Below, one piece after another: positions 25,313 through 33,980 of a stretch of 64,000 bases of DNA. The notes below the pieces were generated by a model. The model was not told the DNA's origin, ran no database searches, and saw only the letters and a list, made by a program, of their open reading frames with translations. Position numbers and translations under genes: made by a program. The stretch's first letter is position 1. The number at the start of each line of letters is the position of its first letter. Origin of the DNA: Aeromicrobium sp. A1-2 (GTDB taxonomy: Bacteria; Actinomycetota; Actinomycetes; Propionibacteriales; Nocardioidaceae); assembly GCF_003443875.1 (NCBI RefSeq), contig NZ_CP027482.1, positions 3,224,001 through 3,288,000 of the forward strand. Direction: 5' to 3'.

Positions 25313-27502
25313 ATGACTGAAGCAGTGCGTTACGAGGCCGAGGGCGGCATCGTCAATCTCGTCCTGGACGATCCCAACCAGAGCGCCAACACGATGAACC
25401 AGGACTACGCCGAAGCGATGGCGGGCGCGGTCGACCAGCTCCTCAAGGACATCGCAAACGACCCCGAGTCGATCAAGGGCGTCATCATCTCCTCGGCGAA
25501 GAAGACCTTCTTCGCCGGCGGTGACCTCAAGCTCATGACCCAGGCGAAGCCGGCGGACGCTCAGCGTCTGTTCGACGAGGTCGAGGGCATCAAGGCCTCG
25601 CTCCGCAAGCTCGAGACGTGTGGCAAGCCCGTCGTCGCGGCGATCAACGGCGCCGCGCTCGGTGGCGGACTTGAGATCGCGCTCTCGGCCCACCACCGCA
25701 TCGCGGTCGACGGCGGCTACATGCTCGGTCTGCCCGAGGCCACGCTCGGACTGCTGCCCGGCGGCGGTGGCGTGACCCGCACGGTGCGGATGTTCGGCAT
25801 CTCGGACGCCCTGATGAAGTTCCTGCTGCAGGGCACGCAGATGCGTCCGTCCAAGGCGCTGTCCGAAGGGCTGGTCGACGAGGTCGTCGCGACCCAGGAC
25901 GAGCTGATCCCGGCCGCGAAGGCCTGGATCGAGGCCAACGCCGACAACGAGGACGCGGCAACCCAGCCGTGGGACCGCAAGGGCTACCGCATGCCCGGCG
26001 GCCTGCCGTCCAACCCCAAGCTCGCGGCGTTCCTGCCGGCGTTCCCCGCCAACCTGCGCAAGCAGACCAAGGGTGCGCTCTACAAGGCGCCGCGCAACAT
26101 CATGAGTGCCGCGGTCGAGGGTGCGCAGGTCGACTTCGACACCGCGTCACGCATCGAGTCGCGCTACCTCGTCGAGCTCCTGGTCGGTCAGCAGTTCAAG
26201 AACATGACGCAGGCGTTCTTCTTCGATCTCGGTGCGATCAACGCCGGCAAGTCGCGACCTGACGGCATCGAGCCCACCCGGGCCGAGAAGATCGGCGTGC
26301 TCGGCGCCGGGATGATGGGCGCGGGCATCGCGTACGTCTCGGCGAAGGCGGGCTTCGACGTCGTCCTCAAGGACGTCGAGCTCGCCGCTGCCGAGAAGGG
26401 CAAGGCGTACAGCCAGAACATCGTCGACAAGGCCGTGTCCCGTGGTCGCATGACGCAGGACAAGGCCGACGAGCTGCTGGCCCGCATCACGCCGACCGCG
26501 GACTACGCCGATCTTGCCGGCGTCGACTTCGTCGTCGAGGCCGTCTTCGAGTCGGTCAAGCTCAAGCACGAGGTGTTCGGAGAGCTGGAGTCGATCGTCA
26601 AGCCCGACGCACTGCTCGGGTCCAACACGTCGACGCTGCCGATCACGATCCTGGCCGACGGCGTGAAGCGTCCCGAGGACTTCATCGGGATCCACTTCTT
26701 CTCACCGGTCGACAAGATGCCGCTGGTCGAGATCATCGCGGGCGAGAAGACGTCCGACGAGGCCATCGCGCGCGTCGTCGACTTCACCAAGGCGATCAAG
26801 AAGACCCCGATCGTCGTGGGCGACAGCCGCGGATTCTTCACCAGCCGGGTCATCGGCACGTTCGTCAACGAGGGCATCGGCATGCTCGCCGAAGGCGTCT
26901 CGCCGGTCTCGATCGAGCGGGCCACGACCCAGGCCGGTTTCCCGGCCCCCGTGCTCCAGCTGAGCGATGAGCTCAACCTCGAGCTGATGGTCAAGATCCG
27001 CAACGAGTCGAAGGCAGCGGTCGAGGCCGAGGGTGGCACGTGGCCCACGAACGCGGCCGAGGACGTCATCGACGCGATGATCGCGCTCGAGCGCCCGAGC
27101 CGCCTCAAGGGCGCAGGCTTCTACGAGTATGTCGACGGCAAGCGCCAGGGACTGTGGAGCGGACTCGCCGACAAGTTCCCCGTCGCGGCCGATCAGCCTG
27201 CGTTCGAGGACCTCAAGGAACGTCTGACGTTCATCATGAGCCTCGAGACGATCAAGTGCCTCGACGAGGGCGTGCTGCGCACGATCCCCGACGCCAACAT
27301 CGGCTCGATCTTCGGCATCGGTTTCCCGGCGCTCCAGGGCGGCGCGATCCAGTACGTCAACGGCTACGAGGCTGCTGACGGCAGCATCGGCATCGCGGCG
27401 TTCACGGCTCGTGCGCAGGAACTGGCCAAGAAGTACGGCGACCGGTTCACCCCGCCGGCCTCGCTGCTGGAGAAGGCAAGCAAGGGCGAGAACTTCGCCT
27501 GA
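25313..27502 (+). CDS. fadB: Multifunctional enoyl-CoA hydratase / 3-hydroxyacyl-CoA dehydrogenase
   Basis: A 729-residue fusion catalysing hydration of enoyl-CoA and oxidation of 3-hydroxyacyl-CoA. The hydratase part (about 1-300) has GGDLKLM, the oxyanion segment GAALGGGLEIAL and GLPEATLGLLPGGGG with both expected glutamates. The dehydrogenase part begins with the NAD motif KIGVLGAGMMGAGIA near residue 323, with catalytic His461 in GIHFFSPVDKMP. Length fits the family. Second gene of the fadAB operon; a very strong hairpin terminator follows at 27516-27559. Confidence 0.95.
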   Translation: MTEAVRYEAEGGIVNLVLDDPNQSANTMNQDYAEAMAGAVDQLLKDIANDPESIKGVIISSAKKTFFAGGDLKLMTQAKPADAQRLFDEVEGIKASLRKLETCGKPVVAAINGAALGGGLEIALSAHHRIAVDGGYMLGLPEATLGLLPGGGGVTRTVRMFGISDALMKFLLQGTQMRPSKALSEGLVDEVVATQDELIPAAKAWIEANADNEDAATQPWDRKGYRMPGGLPSNPKLAAFLPAFPANLRKQTKGALYKAPRNIMSAAVEGAQVDFDTASRIESRYLVELLVGQQFKNMTQAFFFDLGAINAGKSRPDGIEPTRAEKIGVLGAGMMGAGIAYVSAKAGFDVVLKDVELAAAEKGKAYSQNIVDKAVSRGRMTQDKADELLARITPTADYADLAGVDFVVEAVFESVKLKHEVFGELESIVKPDALLGSNTSTLPITILADGVKRPEDFIGIHFFSPVDKMPLVEIIAGEKTSDEAIARVVDFTKAIKKTPIVVGDSRGFFTSRVIGTFVNEGIGMLAEGVSPVSIERATTQAGFPAPVLQLSDELNLELMVKIRNESKAAVEAEGGTWPTNAAEDVIDAMIALERPSRLKGAGFYEYVDGKRQGLWSGLADKFPVAADQPAFEDLKERLTFIMSLETIKCLDEGVLRTIPDANIGSIFGIGFPALQGGAIQYVNGYEAADGSIGIAAFTARAQELAKKYGDRFTPPASLLEKASKGENFA

Positions 27503-27515
27503 CGTACCACTGCTG

Positions 27516-27559
27516 AACGACACGGACCCACGAGCCTTGGCTCGTGGGTCCGTGTCGTT
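27516..27559 (+). terminator. Strong hairpin terminator after fadB
   Basis: A perfect 21-bp stem (left arm 27516-27536, right arm 27539-27559, TT between), starting 14 bp after the fadB stop. Both arms are GC-rich with an AACGACACGG base. No long T-run follows, as is common for actinobacterial terminators. Confidence 0.85.
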
Positions 27560-27607
27560 GCGGCGCTGGAGGAGACCGCAACACGATTTGTCGGTAGCAT
27601 CTGGTAA

Positions 27608-27624
27608 TCCTATTCCTATTAGGA
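27608..27624. promoter_or_regulatory. AT-rich inverted repeat before DrrA-like gene
   Basis: TCCTA-N7-TAGGA in a locally AT-rich stretch, 36 bp upstream of the ABC exporter start. Possible operator or core promoter element; no regulator gene is adjacent. Confidence 0.4.
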
Positions 27625-27660
27625 AGACTCGCACGCCATCGTTTGAGGAAAGGCACCAGC

Positions 27661-28641
27661 ATGAGTGGCCCATTCGCCGTCGAGGCGATCGACCTGGTCA
27701 AGCACTTCGGTGACAACAAGGCTGTCGATGGAGTCAGCTTCGTCGTTCCGCAGGGCTCTGTGCTGGGCATCCTCGGTCCCAATGGGGCCGGCAAGACCAC
27801 GACGGTCCGCATGCTCACGACCCTCAGCGTGCCCAGCAGTGGCACCGGGCGGGTCGCAGGGCACGACATCATCACCGAGCCCGAGGCGGTCCGCCGCAGC
27901 ATGGGCCTGACCGGCCAGGCAGCGACGGTCGACGAGCACCTCACCGGCCGGGAGAACCTGTGGCTGATCGGTCGACTCTACGGACTGCCCAAGCCCTACG
28001 TCGCCCAGACGACCGAAGAGCTGCTTGAACGGTTCTCGCTGACCGAGGCCGGTGACCGGCCGGCCAAGACCTACTCCGGTGGCATGCGGCGGCGACTTGA
28101 CCTTGCCGTGAGCCTGATCGCCGCTCCACCGGTGCTGTTCCTGGACGAGCCGACCACGGGACTCGACCCGCGCAGCCGCACCGAGCTGTGGGAGGTCCTC
28201 CGCGGGCTGGTGCGCGATGGCACGACCCTGGTCCTGACGACGCAATATCTTGAGGAGGCCGATCAGCTGGCTGACGAGATCATCGTGATCGACAAGGGAC
28301 GGGTCATCGCCTCGGGCACACCGACGCAGCTCAAGGACCAGGCCGGCGAGGCCGCAGTCGTGCTGACGCTGACGCACGCCGCTGACCTCCCGGCGGCCGA
28401 GGCGCTGATGCGCCAGCACTCGCCCGAGGTCCACGTGGACGCTGGGGCGCGTCGGCTGACCGCCAAGGCCGATGGCCTTGGTGACATGTCGCGCATCGGC
28501 AACGCCTTCGATGCCAGCGGCATGGCCGTCGACGATCTGGGACTCAAGCGACCCAGTCTCGACGATGTCTTCCTGCACCTGACCGGCCACCGGGCCGACG
28601 ATGTTGATGAGTCCGATGAGATGGAAGAGGTCCCCGCATGA
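27661..28641 (+). CDS. Daunorubicin-resistance-type ABC exporter ATPase (DrrA-like)
   Basis: A 326-residue ATPase: Walker A GPNGAGKTTT near residue 40, Q-loop in GLTGQAATVDEHLTGRENL, signature YSGGMRRRLDLA near 140, Walker B VLFLDEPTTGLD near 160, and H-loop-type TTQYLEEAD. The C-terminal 90 residues match the DrrA-specific extension (LKRPSLDDVFLHLTGH). It would power efflux of a drug or lipid with the permease encoded next, whose ATG overlaps its stop by 4 bp. Confidence 0.92.
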   Translation: MSGPFAVEAIDLVKHFGDNKAVDGVSFVVPQGSVLGILGPNGAGKTTTVRMLTTLSVPSSGTGRVAGHDIITEPEAVRRSMGLTGQAATVDEHLTGRENLWLIGRLYGLPKPYVAQTTEELLERFSLTEAGDRPAKTYSGGMRRRLDLAVSLIAAPPVLFLDEPTTGLDPRSRTELWEVLRGLVRDGTTLVLTTQYLEEADQLADEIIVIDKGRVIASGTPTQLKDQAGEAAVVLTLTHAADLPAAEALMRQHSPEVHVDAGARRLTAKADGLGDMSRIGNAFDASGMAVDDLGLKRPSLDDVFLHLTGHRADDVDESDEMEEVPA

Positions 28642-29483
28642 GCGCCCCGAGCATGAGCATGGGCATGGCCGAGCGCCCTGCCGTGAACCCGCCCAGCCTG
28701 ATGAGGTCCTCGGCGACCGTGGTGTGGCGCAACCTGATCCACATCAAGCGCATGCCCGAGATGTTGCTCGACGTGACGATCCAGCCCGTCATGTTCGTGC
28801 TGCTGTTCGCCTTCGTGTTCGGTGGTGCGATCTCGGTGCCCGGCGGCGGCAACTATCGCGAGTTCCTGTTGCCGGGCATCATCGTCCAGACCATCGTCTT
28901 CTCCTCGGCGATCACCGCGATGGGCATCTCGAACGATCTGTCCAAGGGCATCGTCGACCGGTTCAAGTCTTTGCCGATCTCCCGGTCCTCGGTCCTGGTA
29001 GGTCGCAGCATCTCGAGCCTGATCCACTCCAGCATCGGCATCACCGTGATGTCACTGACCGGCTTGCTGATCGGCTGGCGCATCCGCGACGGCCTGGTCG
29101 ACGGTGTCCTGGCCTATCTCCTGCTGCTGCTGTTCGGATTCTCGATGATCTGGTTGGGCATCTGGATCGGATCGCTGATGCGCACGGTCGAGGCCGTGCA
29201 GGGCTTCATGTTCACCGTGATGTTCCCACTGACATTCGTCGCCAACACGTTCGCGCCGACCGGCAAGATGCCGACGGCACTGCGTGTCGTGGCGGAGTGG
29301 AACCCGGTCTCGGCGCTGACCCAGGCAACCCGGGAGCTGTGGGGGAATGCGCCGGCGGCGGCCGACAGCGCGGCGTGGCCGCTGCAGCACGCCGTGGCGG
29401 TCTCGATTGTCTGGCCGATCATCTTGACTGCGATCTTCGCGCCGCTGGCACTGCGCGCGTTCAAGGGCCGGTCGCAAGACTGA
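28638..29483 (+). CDS. ABC-2 type permease (DrrB-like)
   Basis: A 281-residue permease with six predicted membrane helices, including VMFVLLFAFVFGGAI and LAYLLLLLFGFSMIWLGIWI. The conserved ABC-2 stretch SKGIVDRFKSLPISRSSVLVGR precedes helix 2 or 3, and the segment GFMFTVMFPLTFVANTFAP is typical of drug exporters. Translationally coupled to the DrrA-like ATPase (ATGA). The pair forms a homodimeric-type exporter; substrate not indicated by neighbours. Confidence 0.92.
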   Translation: MSAPSMSMGMAERPAVNPPSLMRSSATVVWRNLIHIKRMPEMLLDVTIQPVMFVLLFAFVFGGAISVPGGGNYREFLLPGIIVQTIVFSSAITAMGISNDLSKGIVDRFKSLPISRSSVLVGRSISSLIHSSIGITVMSLTGLLIGWRIRDGLVDGVLAYLLLLLFGFSMIWLGIWIGSLMRTVEAVQGFMFTVMFPLTFVANTFAPTGKMPTALRVVAEWNPVSALTQATRELWGNAPAAADSAAWPLQHAVAVSIVWPIILTAIFAPLALRAFKGRSQD

Positions 29484-29562
29484 TCCACCAGACACCTGGT
29501 CACAATGCAAGATCACGCGATTATCGATGCTCTGACCCGGGCTGCACGTGATTGGCTGAGGC

Positions 29563-30183
29563 ATGGACGAGCTCATCGAGATGCCGATGTTCCCGCTCGG
29601 GTCGGTGCTCTTCCCGGCGATGCCGTTGTCGCTGCGGGTGTTCGAGCCGCGTTACATGGCGATGCTCGATGCGTTGCTGTCGACCGAGTGCCCGGAGTTC
29701 GGGGTCGTCCTGATCGAGCGGGGTCAGGAGGTCGGCGGAGGCGAGCAGCGGTTCAGTCATGGGACGGTTGCGCGGATCATCGAGGTCGCCAGCGACGAGG
29801 GCCACGTCAACGTGCTGGTGACCGGTCGGGACCGGATCGAGATCGTGGAGTGGCTGGAGGATTCACCCTTCCCGCGGGCGGTGGTGCGAGTCCTGCCGCT
29901 ACTGCTGTGGGAAGAGGTGTGTGAGCCGCGCCGGGAGCAGACCGAGCTGCTCGTGCGCCGCACCCTGCAGCGCGCCAGCCGGCTCGACGAGCACCTGTGG
30001 CCGTCCACGATCGACCTCGACGACAATCCCGTCAACCACATTTGGCAGCTCGCCGGCATCGCGCCGATCGGGCCCCTGGACCAGGTCCGGCTGCTGGGTG
30101 CGCGCAGTGTTCGAGACCTGCTCGACTCGATTTTTGTCGCCGTCACCGACGTCGCCGAGTCGCTGGACCTGCGTTCGGGCTAG
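29563..30183 (+). CDS. LON peptidase N-terminal-domain protein
   Basis: A 206-residue protein consisting of the Lon substrate-binding domain only: MPMFPLGSVLFPAMPLSLRVFEPRY at the start, ECPEFGVVLIERG, then the helical part DNPVNHIWQLAGIAP. No ATPase or protease part follows. Free-standing LON-domain proteins are widespread; a role in protein binding or quality control is assumed but not shown. It is convergent with the SDR gene, and their stop codons overlap. Confidence 0.9.
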   Translation: MDELIEMPMFPLGSVLFPAMPLSLRVFEPRYMAMLDALLSTECPEFGVVLIERGQEVGGGEQRFSHGTVARIIEVASDEGHVNVLVTGRDRIEIVEWLEDSPFPRAVVRVLPLLLWEEVCEPRREQTELLVRRTLQRASRLDEHLWPSTIDLDDNPVNHIWQLAGIAPIGPLDQVRLLGARSVRDLLDSIFVAVTDVAESLDLRSG

Positions 30184-31019
30184 GCGTCGGAGTGGCCGCC
30201 GGCCCGACGCTCGTACTCGTTCCGGGCGGCAGCATCGACCTTGCTGAGGGCCTGGTCGGCGCCGATGGCGTGGCCGGCGGCATTGCGGACGCGCCGGGGC
30301 AGGGTGTTCATCGTGTAGAACAGTCCCTTGCTCCAGCCGGGCACCCACGTCTCGAACCGGGGCCGCCGGGCGACCTTGATGATTGCGCGGGCAACCTCGC
30401 CAGGCTCGACCGCGCGCATGCCCTTGGTTGCCGCGACACCGGCCGCAAGCTCGGTGGCGACCACGGTCGGTAGGACGCATGACACGTCGATACCGGCCGG
30501 CGCGAGCTCGGACTGCATCGCCTCGGAGAAGCCGACAACGGCGAACTTGCTGGCGCTGTAGGTCGCGCCGTTGGCGACGGCGATACGACCGACGGCGGAG
30601 GCGACGTTGATGATGTGTCCGCGCCCGCGGGCGATCATGTCCGGCGCGACGAGCTTGGTGCCGGTGATGACACCCCGGAGATTGATGTCCAGGATCCTGT
30701 CGGTCGCCTGGTCCGTCTCGTCCACGAGTGCCGACAGGGGCATGATGCCGGCGTTGTTGACCAAGATGTCGATGGGACCGAGGGTGGCGGCGAACTCGAT
30801 GAACCGCGCGTACGACGCGCGGTCGGCGACGTCGACGACATGACCCACCGCTCGACCGCCGATCTGCAGGGCGGCCTTCGCGGCCACATCGTCGTCGAGG
30901 TCGCCGATCACCACGATGGCGCCTGCGGCAGCGAACTGTGTGGCGGTGGCGAGACCGATCCCTCGGCCCGCTCCGGTGATCACGACGATCTGGTCGTCAA
31001 GGCTGGTGAGTCGCGGCAT
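30180..31019 (-). CDS. Short-chain dehydrogenase/reductase
   Basis: A 279-residue classical SDR: cofactor loop TGAGRGIG near residue 16, NNAG at about 87-90, catalytic Ser in NVASAVGRIA, and YSASK (Tyr-x-x-x-Lys) near residue 155. An aspartate after the second strand (GDLDDD) favours NAD(H). The C-terminal extension of about 45 residues is basic. AGGAG five nt upstream of ATG 31019. It follows the P450 gene by 12 bp, so it may oxidise the alcohol the P450 forms; the TetR gene is divergent. Confidence 0.9.
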   Translation of the reverse strand: MPRLTSLDDQIVVITGAGRGIGLATATQFAAAGAIVVIGDLDDDVAAKAALQIGGRAVGHVVDVADRASYARFIEFAATLGPIDILVNNAGIMPLSALVDETDQATDRILDINLRGVITGTKLVAPDMIARGRGHIINVASAVGRIAVANGATYSASKFAVVGFSEAMQSELAPAGIDVSCVLPTVVATELAAGVAATKGMRAVEPGEVARAIIKVARRPRFETWVPGWSKGLFYTMNTLPRRVRNAAGHAIGADQALSKVDAAARNEYERRAGGHSDA

Positions 31020-31031
31020 GGTGTCTCCTGC

Positions 31032-32354
31032 TCAGAGGGGGGTGAGGTGGATGGGCTGGCCATCCTTGGGGAATGGCAGCGACTGATAGTTCATGGGTGC
31101 GGCGTAGTCGGGGTCGACGGTCCACGTGAAACGTCGCAGCAGGTGCACCAGGATCGTCTTGACCTCGGCGCCGGCGAAGAACATGCCGATGCACTTGTGC
31201 ACGCCGCCGCCGAAGGGCTCCCAGGCGTGCCGGTGCACCTTGTCCTCGCGGCGGTCATCGGCGAATCGTTCGGGATCGAAGCGTTCGGGATCGGGCCACA
31301 GCTCCTCCATGTGGTGGGAGAGGTGCAGCATCACCACGACGAGCCGGTCGGCGGGAATATGGTGTCCGAGCACCTCGGTGTCCTTGACGGTCTTGCGGGC
31401 CAGCACCGGCACGGGCGGCACGAGCCGCAGGCTCTCCTTCATGACCAGGTCGATGGCCGTGAGTCCGTCCAGATCTGCCAGCGAGGGGTGCTCGGGCAGT
31501 GCCATCGCCTCGTCCCGGCATCGCTGCTGCCACTCGGGGTGCTGCCCGAGATGCTGCATCATCGTCGAGACCGTGATGGTCGACGTGTCGTGCGCTGCCA
31601 TCAGCAGGAAGATCATGTGGTTGACGATGTCCTCGTCGCTGAACGTCTCGCCGTCCTCGGTTGTGACCTGGCACAGCACCGAGAACAGGTCGGTGCCGGG
31701 ATTGGCGCGCTTCTCGGCGAGGTGGCGACCGAAGAACTCCTCGAGCAGGGTTCGTCCGCGCAGTGCCCGTCCCCACCGGGTCCCCGGAATGTTCAACCGC
31801 AGGAGTGCGGTGGCCGACTGGACGCAGTCGATGAAGGCGCGGTTGACCCGGTCCAGCTCATCGGGAGTGGCCAGGTCGGCACCGCCCATGAACACCGTCG
31901 TGGCCAGGTCGAGGGTCAACGACTTGAGTGCGGGATATGCGCGGAAGCCGTTGCCGGGCTCCCACTGGTCCAGGCCCGCGACGACCGCCGGCTGCAGCGC
32001 CTCGGTGTAGCGCTCGAGGTGGTCTCGGGTGAAAGCCGACTGCATGATGCGGCGATGACGGTGGTGCTCCTCGAAATCCAGCAGCATCAGTCCGCGATCG
32101 AAGAAAGGTCCGACGAGGTAGCCCCAGCCGTCGCCACTGGCGAACGCCTTGTCGGCGTTGCGCAGTGCGACGTCGCAGGCGTCCGGCCCGAGCAGGGCGG
32201 TCCACCGCTTGCCGATGAAGTCCATCTCCGAGACCGCGCCGAATCGGTCGTACTGGCCACGCATCATCGCGAGCGGGTCCCGCACATAGGCAATGGTCTG
32301 GCCCACATAGGGCAGTCCGCGGCGGCGCGGCGGCGTGGTCGTGGTCACAGTCAT
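31032..32354 (-). CDS. Cytochrome P450
   Basis: A 440-residue P450 with I-helix motif AAHDTST near residue 263, ExxR (ESLR) near 310, and the heme loop FGGGVHKCIGMFFA with ligand Cys388. The N-terminus is soluble and begins with a proline-rich turn (PPRRRGLPYVGQ). The loop string resembles the CYP51/CYP136-like branch rather than CYP153. No ferredoxin gene is adjacent. It is cotranscribed with the SDR and divergent from a TetR regulator. Substrate, possibly a steroid or terpenoid, is not determinable. Confidence 0.92.
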   Translation of the reverse strand: MTVTTTTPPRRRGLPYVGQTIAYVRDPLAMMRGQYDRFGAVSEMDFIGKRWTALLGPDACDVALRNADKAFASGDGWGYLVGPFFDRGLMLLDFEEHHRHRRIMQSAFTRDHLERYTEALQPAVVAGLDQWEPGNGFRAYPALKSLTLDLATTVFMGGADLATPDELDRVNRAFIDCVQSATALLRLNIPGTRWGRALRGRTLLEEFFGRHLAEKRANPGTDLFSVLCQVTTEDGETFSDEDIVNHMIFLLMAAHDTSTITVSTMMQHLGQHPEWQQRCRDEAMALPEHPSLADLDGLTAIDLVMKESLRLVPPVPVLARKTVKDTEVLGHHIPADRLVVVMLHLSHHMEELWPDPERFDPERFADDRREDKVHRHAWEPFGGGVHKCIGMFFAGAEVKTILVHLLRRFTWTVDPDYAAPMNYQSLPFPKDGQPIHLTPL

Positions 32355-32371
32355 GTGGACATCTTGATTCA

Positions 32372-32387
32372 GACAGGACGCTCTGTC
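32372..32387. promoter_or_regulatory. Operator between P450 and TetR genes
   Basis: GACAG-N6-CTGTC, placed between the divergent starts and abutting the -10-like CAATAT that lies 6 nt before the TetR ATG. Likely TetR binding site controlling both directions. Confidence 0.55.
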
Positions 32388-32398
32388 AATATGAAGTC

Positions 32399-33016
32399 AT
32401 GGCAGTCAAAGCAGGCACATACCGCGGCATGAGCGCCGAGGAGCGTCGGGCGGACAGGCGATCCCGGCTGCTCGCGGCGGCGCTGGAGGTGTGGGGGCGA
32501 GACGGCGGACCCAAGGTCACGATGACCCGGATCTGCGCCGAGGCAGGCCTGACCGAGCGCTACTTCTACGAGAGCTTCGACGGCCTGGACGCCGCACTCG
32601 TCGCGGTGCTCGACGAGATCGCCGACGAGATCACCCTCCGCACCGTCGCGGCCCTGGCCAGCGCACAGGGCGGTCCGACGGAGCGGGTGCGGGCCAGCAT
32701 CGGCGAGTTCGTGCGGATCCTGACCGACGACCCCCGCAAGGGACGGGTCGCGATCGTGGAGTCAGTCGCCCATGACGCCATGCGGGCACGCCGGGCTGAG
32801 GTGCTGCGTGAGTTTGCCGAGCTCGCGGCCCGTGAGGCGCGCGAGCTCTATGGTCCCGAGGCGTGGAGCGAGTCCGAGGGCCGGATGGCCGCAACGATGT
32901 TCATCGGCGGCGTCGCCGAGCTCGTCACCGCCTGGATCGAGGGGGTCATCACCGCGACGCCCGACGAGCTCACCGCCGCGGCGACTACTCACTTCACCGC
33001 GACGGCGCACCGCTGA
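32399..33016 (+). CDS. TetR-family transcriptional regulator
   Basis: A 205-residue repressor: N-terminal helix-turn-helix (VTMTRICAEAGLTERYFYESF, positions about 40-60) and an all-helical ligand domain. The ATG at 32399 is 6 nt after CAATAT, a leaderless start overlapped by the operator at 32372-32387. It is divergent from the P450-SDR operon, which it probably represses together with itself. Inducer unknown. Confidence 0.92.
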   Translation: MAVKAGTYRGMSAEERRADRRSRLLAAALEVWGRDGGPKVTMTRICAEAGLTERYFYESFDGLDAALVAVLDEIADEITLRTVAALASAQGGPTERVRASIGEFVRILTDDPRKGRVAIVESVAHDAMRARRAEVLREFAELAAREARELYGPEAWSESEGRMAATMFIGGVAELVTAWIEGVITATPDELTAAATTHFTATAHR

Positions 33017-33087
33017 GGAATCACTCGGTCGTGGGCGCCAGCTCTTGGACCTTCCTGCTCCCACCGTGTGGCAGCCGCAGCCGCTCT

Positions 33088-33909
33088 TCAGCGGGCCTTG
33101 ACGTAGCGCGCCCAGGCGAGGCAGAACAGGCCGAAGACCGCGAGGCCGAGGGCGACCAACGTCAGCAGGACGGGGCCGTACGGCTGCTCCCGAACCGTCT
33201 TGAGGGCATCGTCCAACCCGCCCGCCTTGTCGGGGTCGTACGAGATCGCTGCCCAGCCGAACAGCATGCCGACCGGTGCGATTGCGATCCCCTTGCCGAC
33301 GTAGCCGATCCGTCCGGCGGCCAGGACTCCCGCTCCGGAGGAGCCTGCTGTGGCGCGAGCCTCGAGGTCGTGCGCGAATCCATCTGTGACGCCGCGCCGC
33401 ACATGGTTGACGGCGAGCGCGATGATGATCAGGCCCACCAGGGCGACCAGGACACGACCGGCGGGGACCGCCAGCAGCCGGGCCGTGAGACCTTCCTCAG
33501 TGGAGTCGCCGCCACCTGAACCCCCCGAGCCCGACGCGATACGTACCGCCGATCCGGCCAGCGCGGCGTAGACGCCGGCCCGCCCCACCGCGGCCAACCG
33601 CTTGAGGGTGCGCCGCCGGTTGTCGTCCTCCGACTCGTGGCCCCAGAGGGCGGTCAGGAGCTGCCACACCGTCAGGGCGGCAAGCCCGGCCGCGGCAATC
33701 CACAGCAGCACCTCGCCGAAGGGTTTTTGGGCGATCTCACGCAGTGCACCACCGCTGCTGGCGTCGCCACCGCCGCTCCACGCGATCTGCAGGGCGATCC
33801 ATCCGATCAGCAGGTGCACCACGCCGTAGGACACCAGCCCGACGCGGGCCGCGGCGCGCATCGTCGTGCTGTGCCGGGCCTGTCTGCCCTGCTGTTCCAC
33901 ATCTCCCAT
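33088..33909 (-). CDS. DUF1206-domain membrane protein
   Basis: A 273-residue membrane protein built from three repeats of a two-helix unit, each starting with a glycine-rich helix (ARVGLVSYGVVHLLIGWIAL, GRAGVYAALAGSA, GRIGYVGKGIAIAPVG), as in the DUF1206 family. A glycine-serine linker (SGSGGSGGGDS) separates units two and three. Function unknown. Start at ATG 33909, where GGAG-like sequence is weak. Single gene transcribed toward the TetR gene. Confidence 0.88.
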   Translation of the reverse strand: MGDVEQQGRQARHSTTMRAAARVGLVSYGVVHLLIGWIALQIAWSGGGDASSGGALREIAQKPFGEVLLWIAAAGLAALTVWQLLTALWGHESEDDNRRRTLKRLAAVGRAGVYAALAGSAVRIASGSGGSGGGDSTEEGLTARLLAVPAGRVLVALVGLIIIALAVNHVRRGVTDGFAHDLEARATAGSSGAGVLAAGRIGYVGKGIAIAPVGMLFGWAAISYDPDKAGGLDDALKTVREQPYGPVLLTLVALGLAVFGLFCLAWARYVKAR

Positions 33910-33980
33910 TTCGTGCTCCCTCTCGCCCGGCCGATCTTGTCAGAGGGCGGAGGAACCCGCATCCGCAGCGGGATGGCCGA

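Noticed and set aside
27561..27660. Possible second terminator or RNA gene between fadB and the DrrA-like gene
   Set aside because: After the 21-bp stem no further stable structure is seen; the AT-rich part is better read as promoter.
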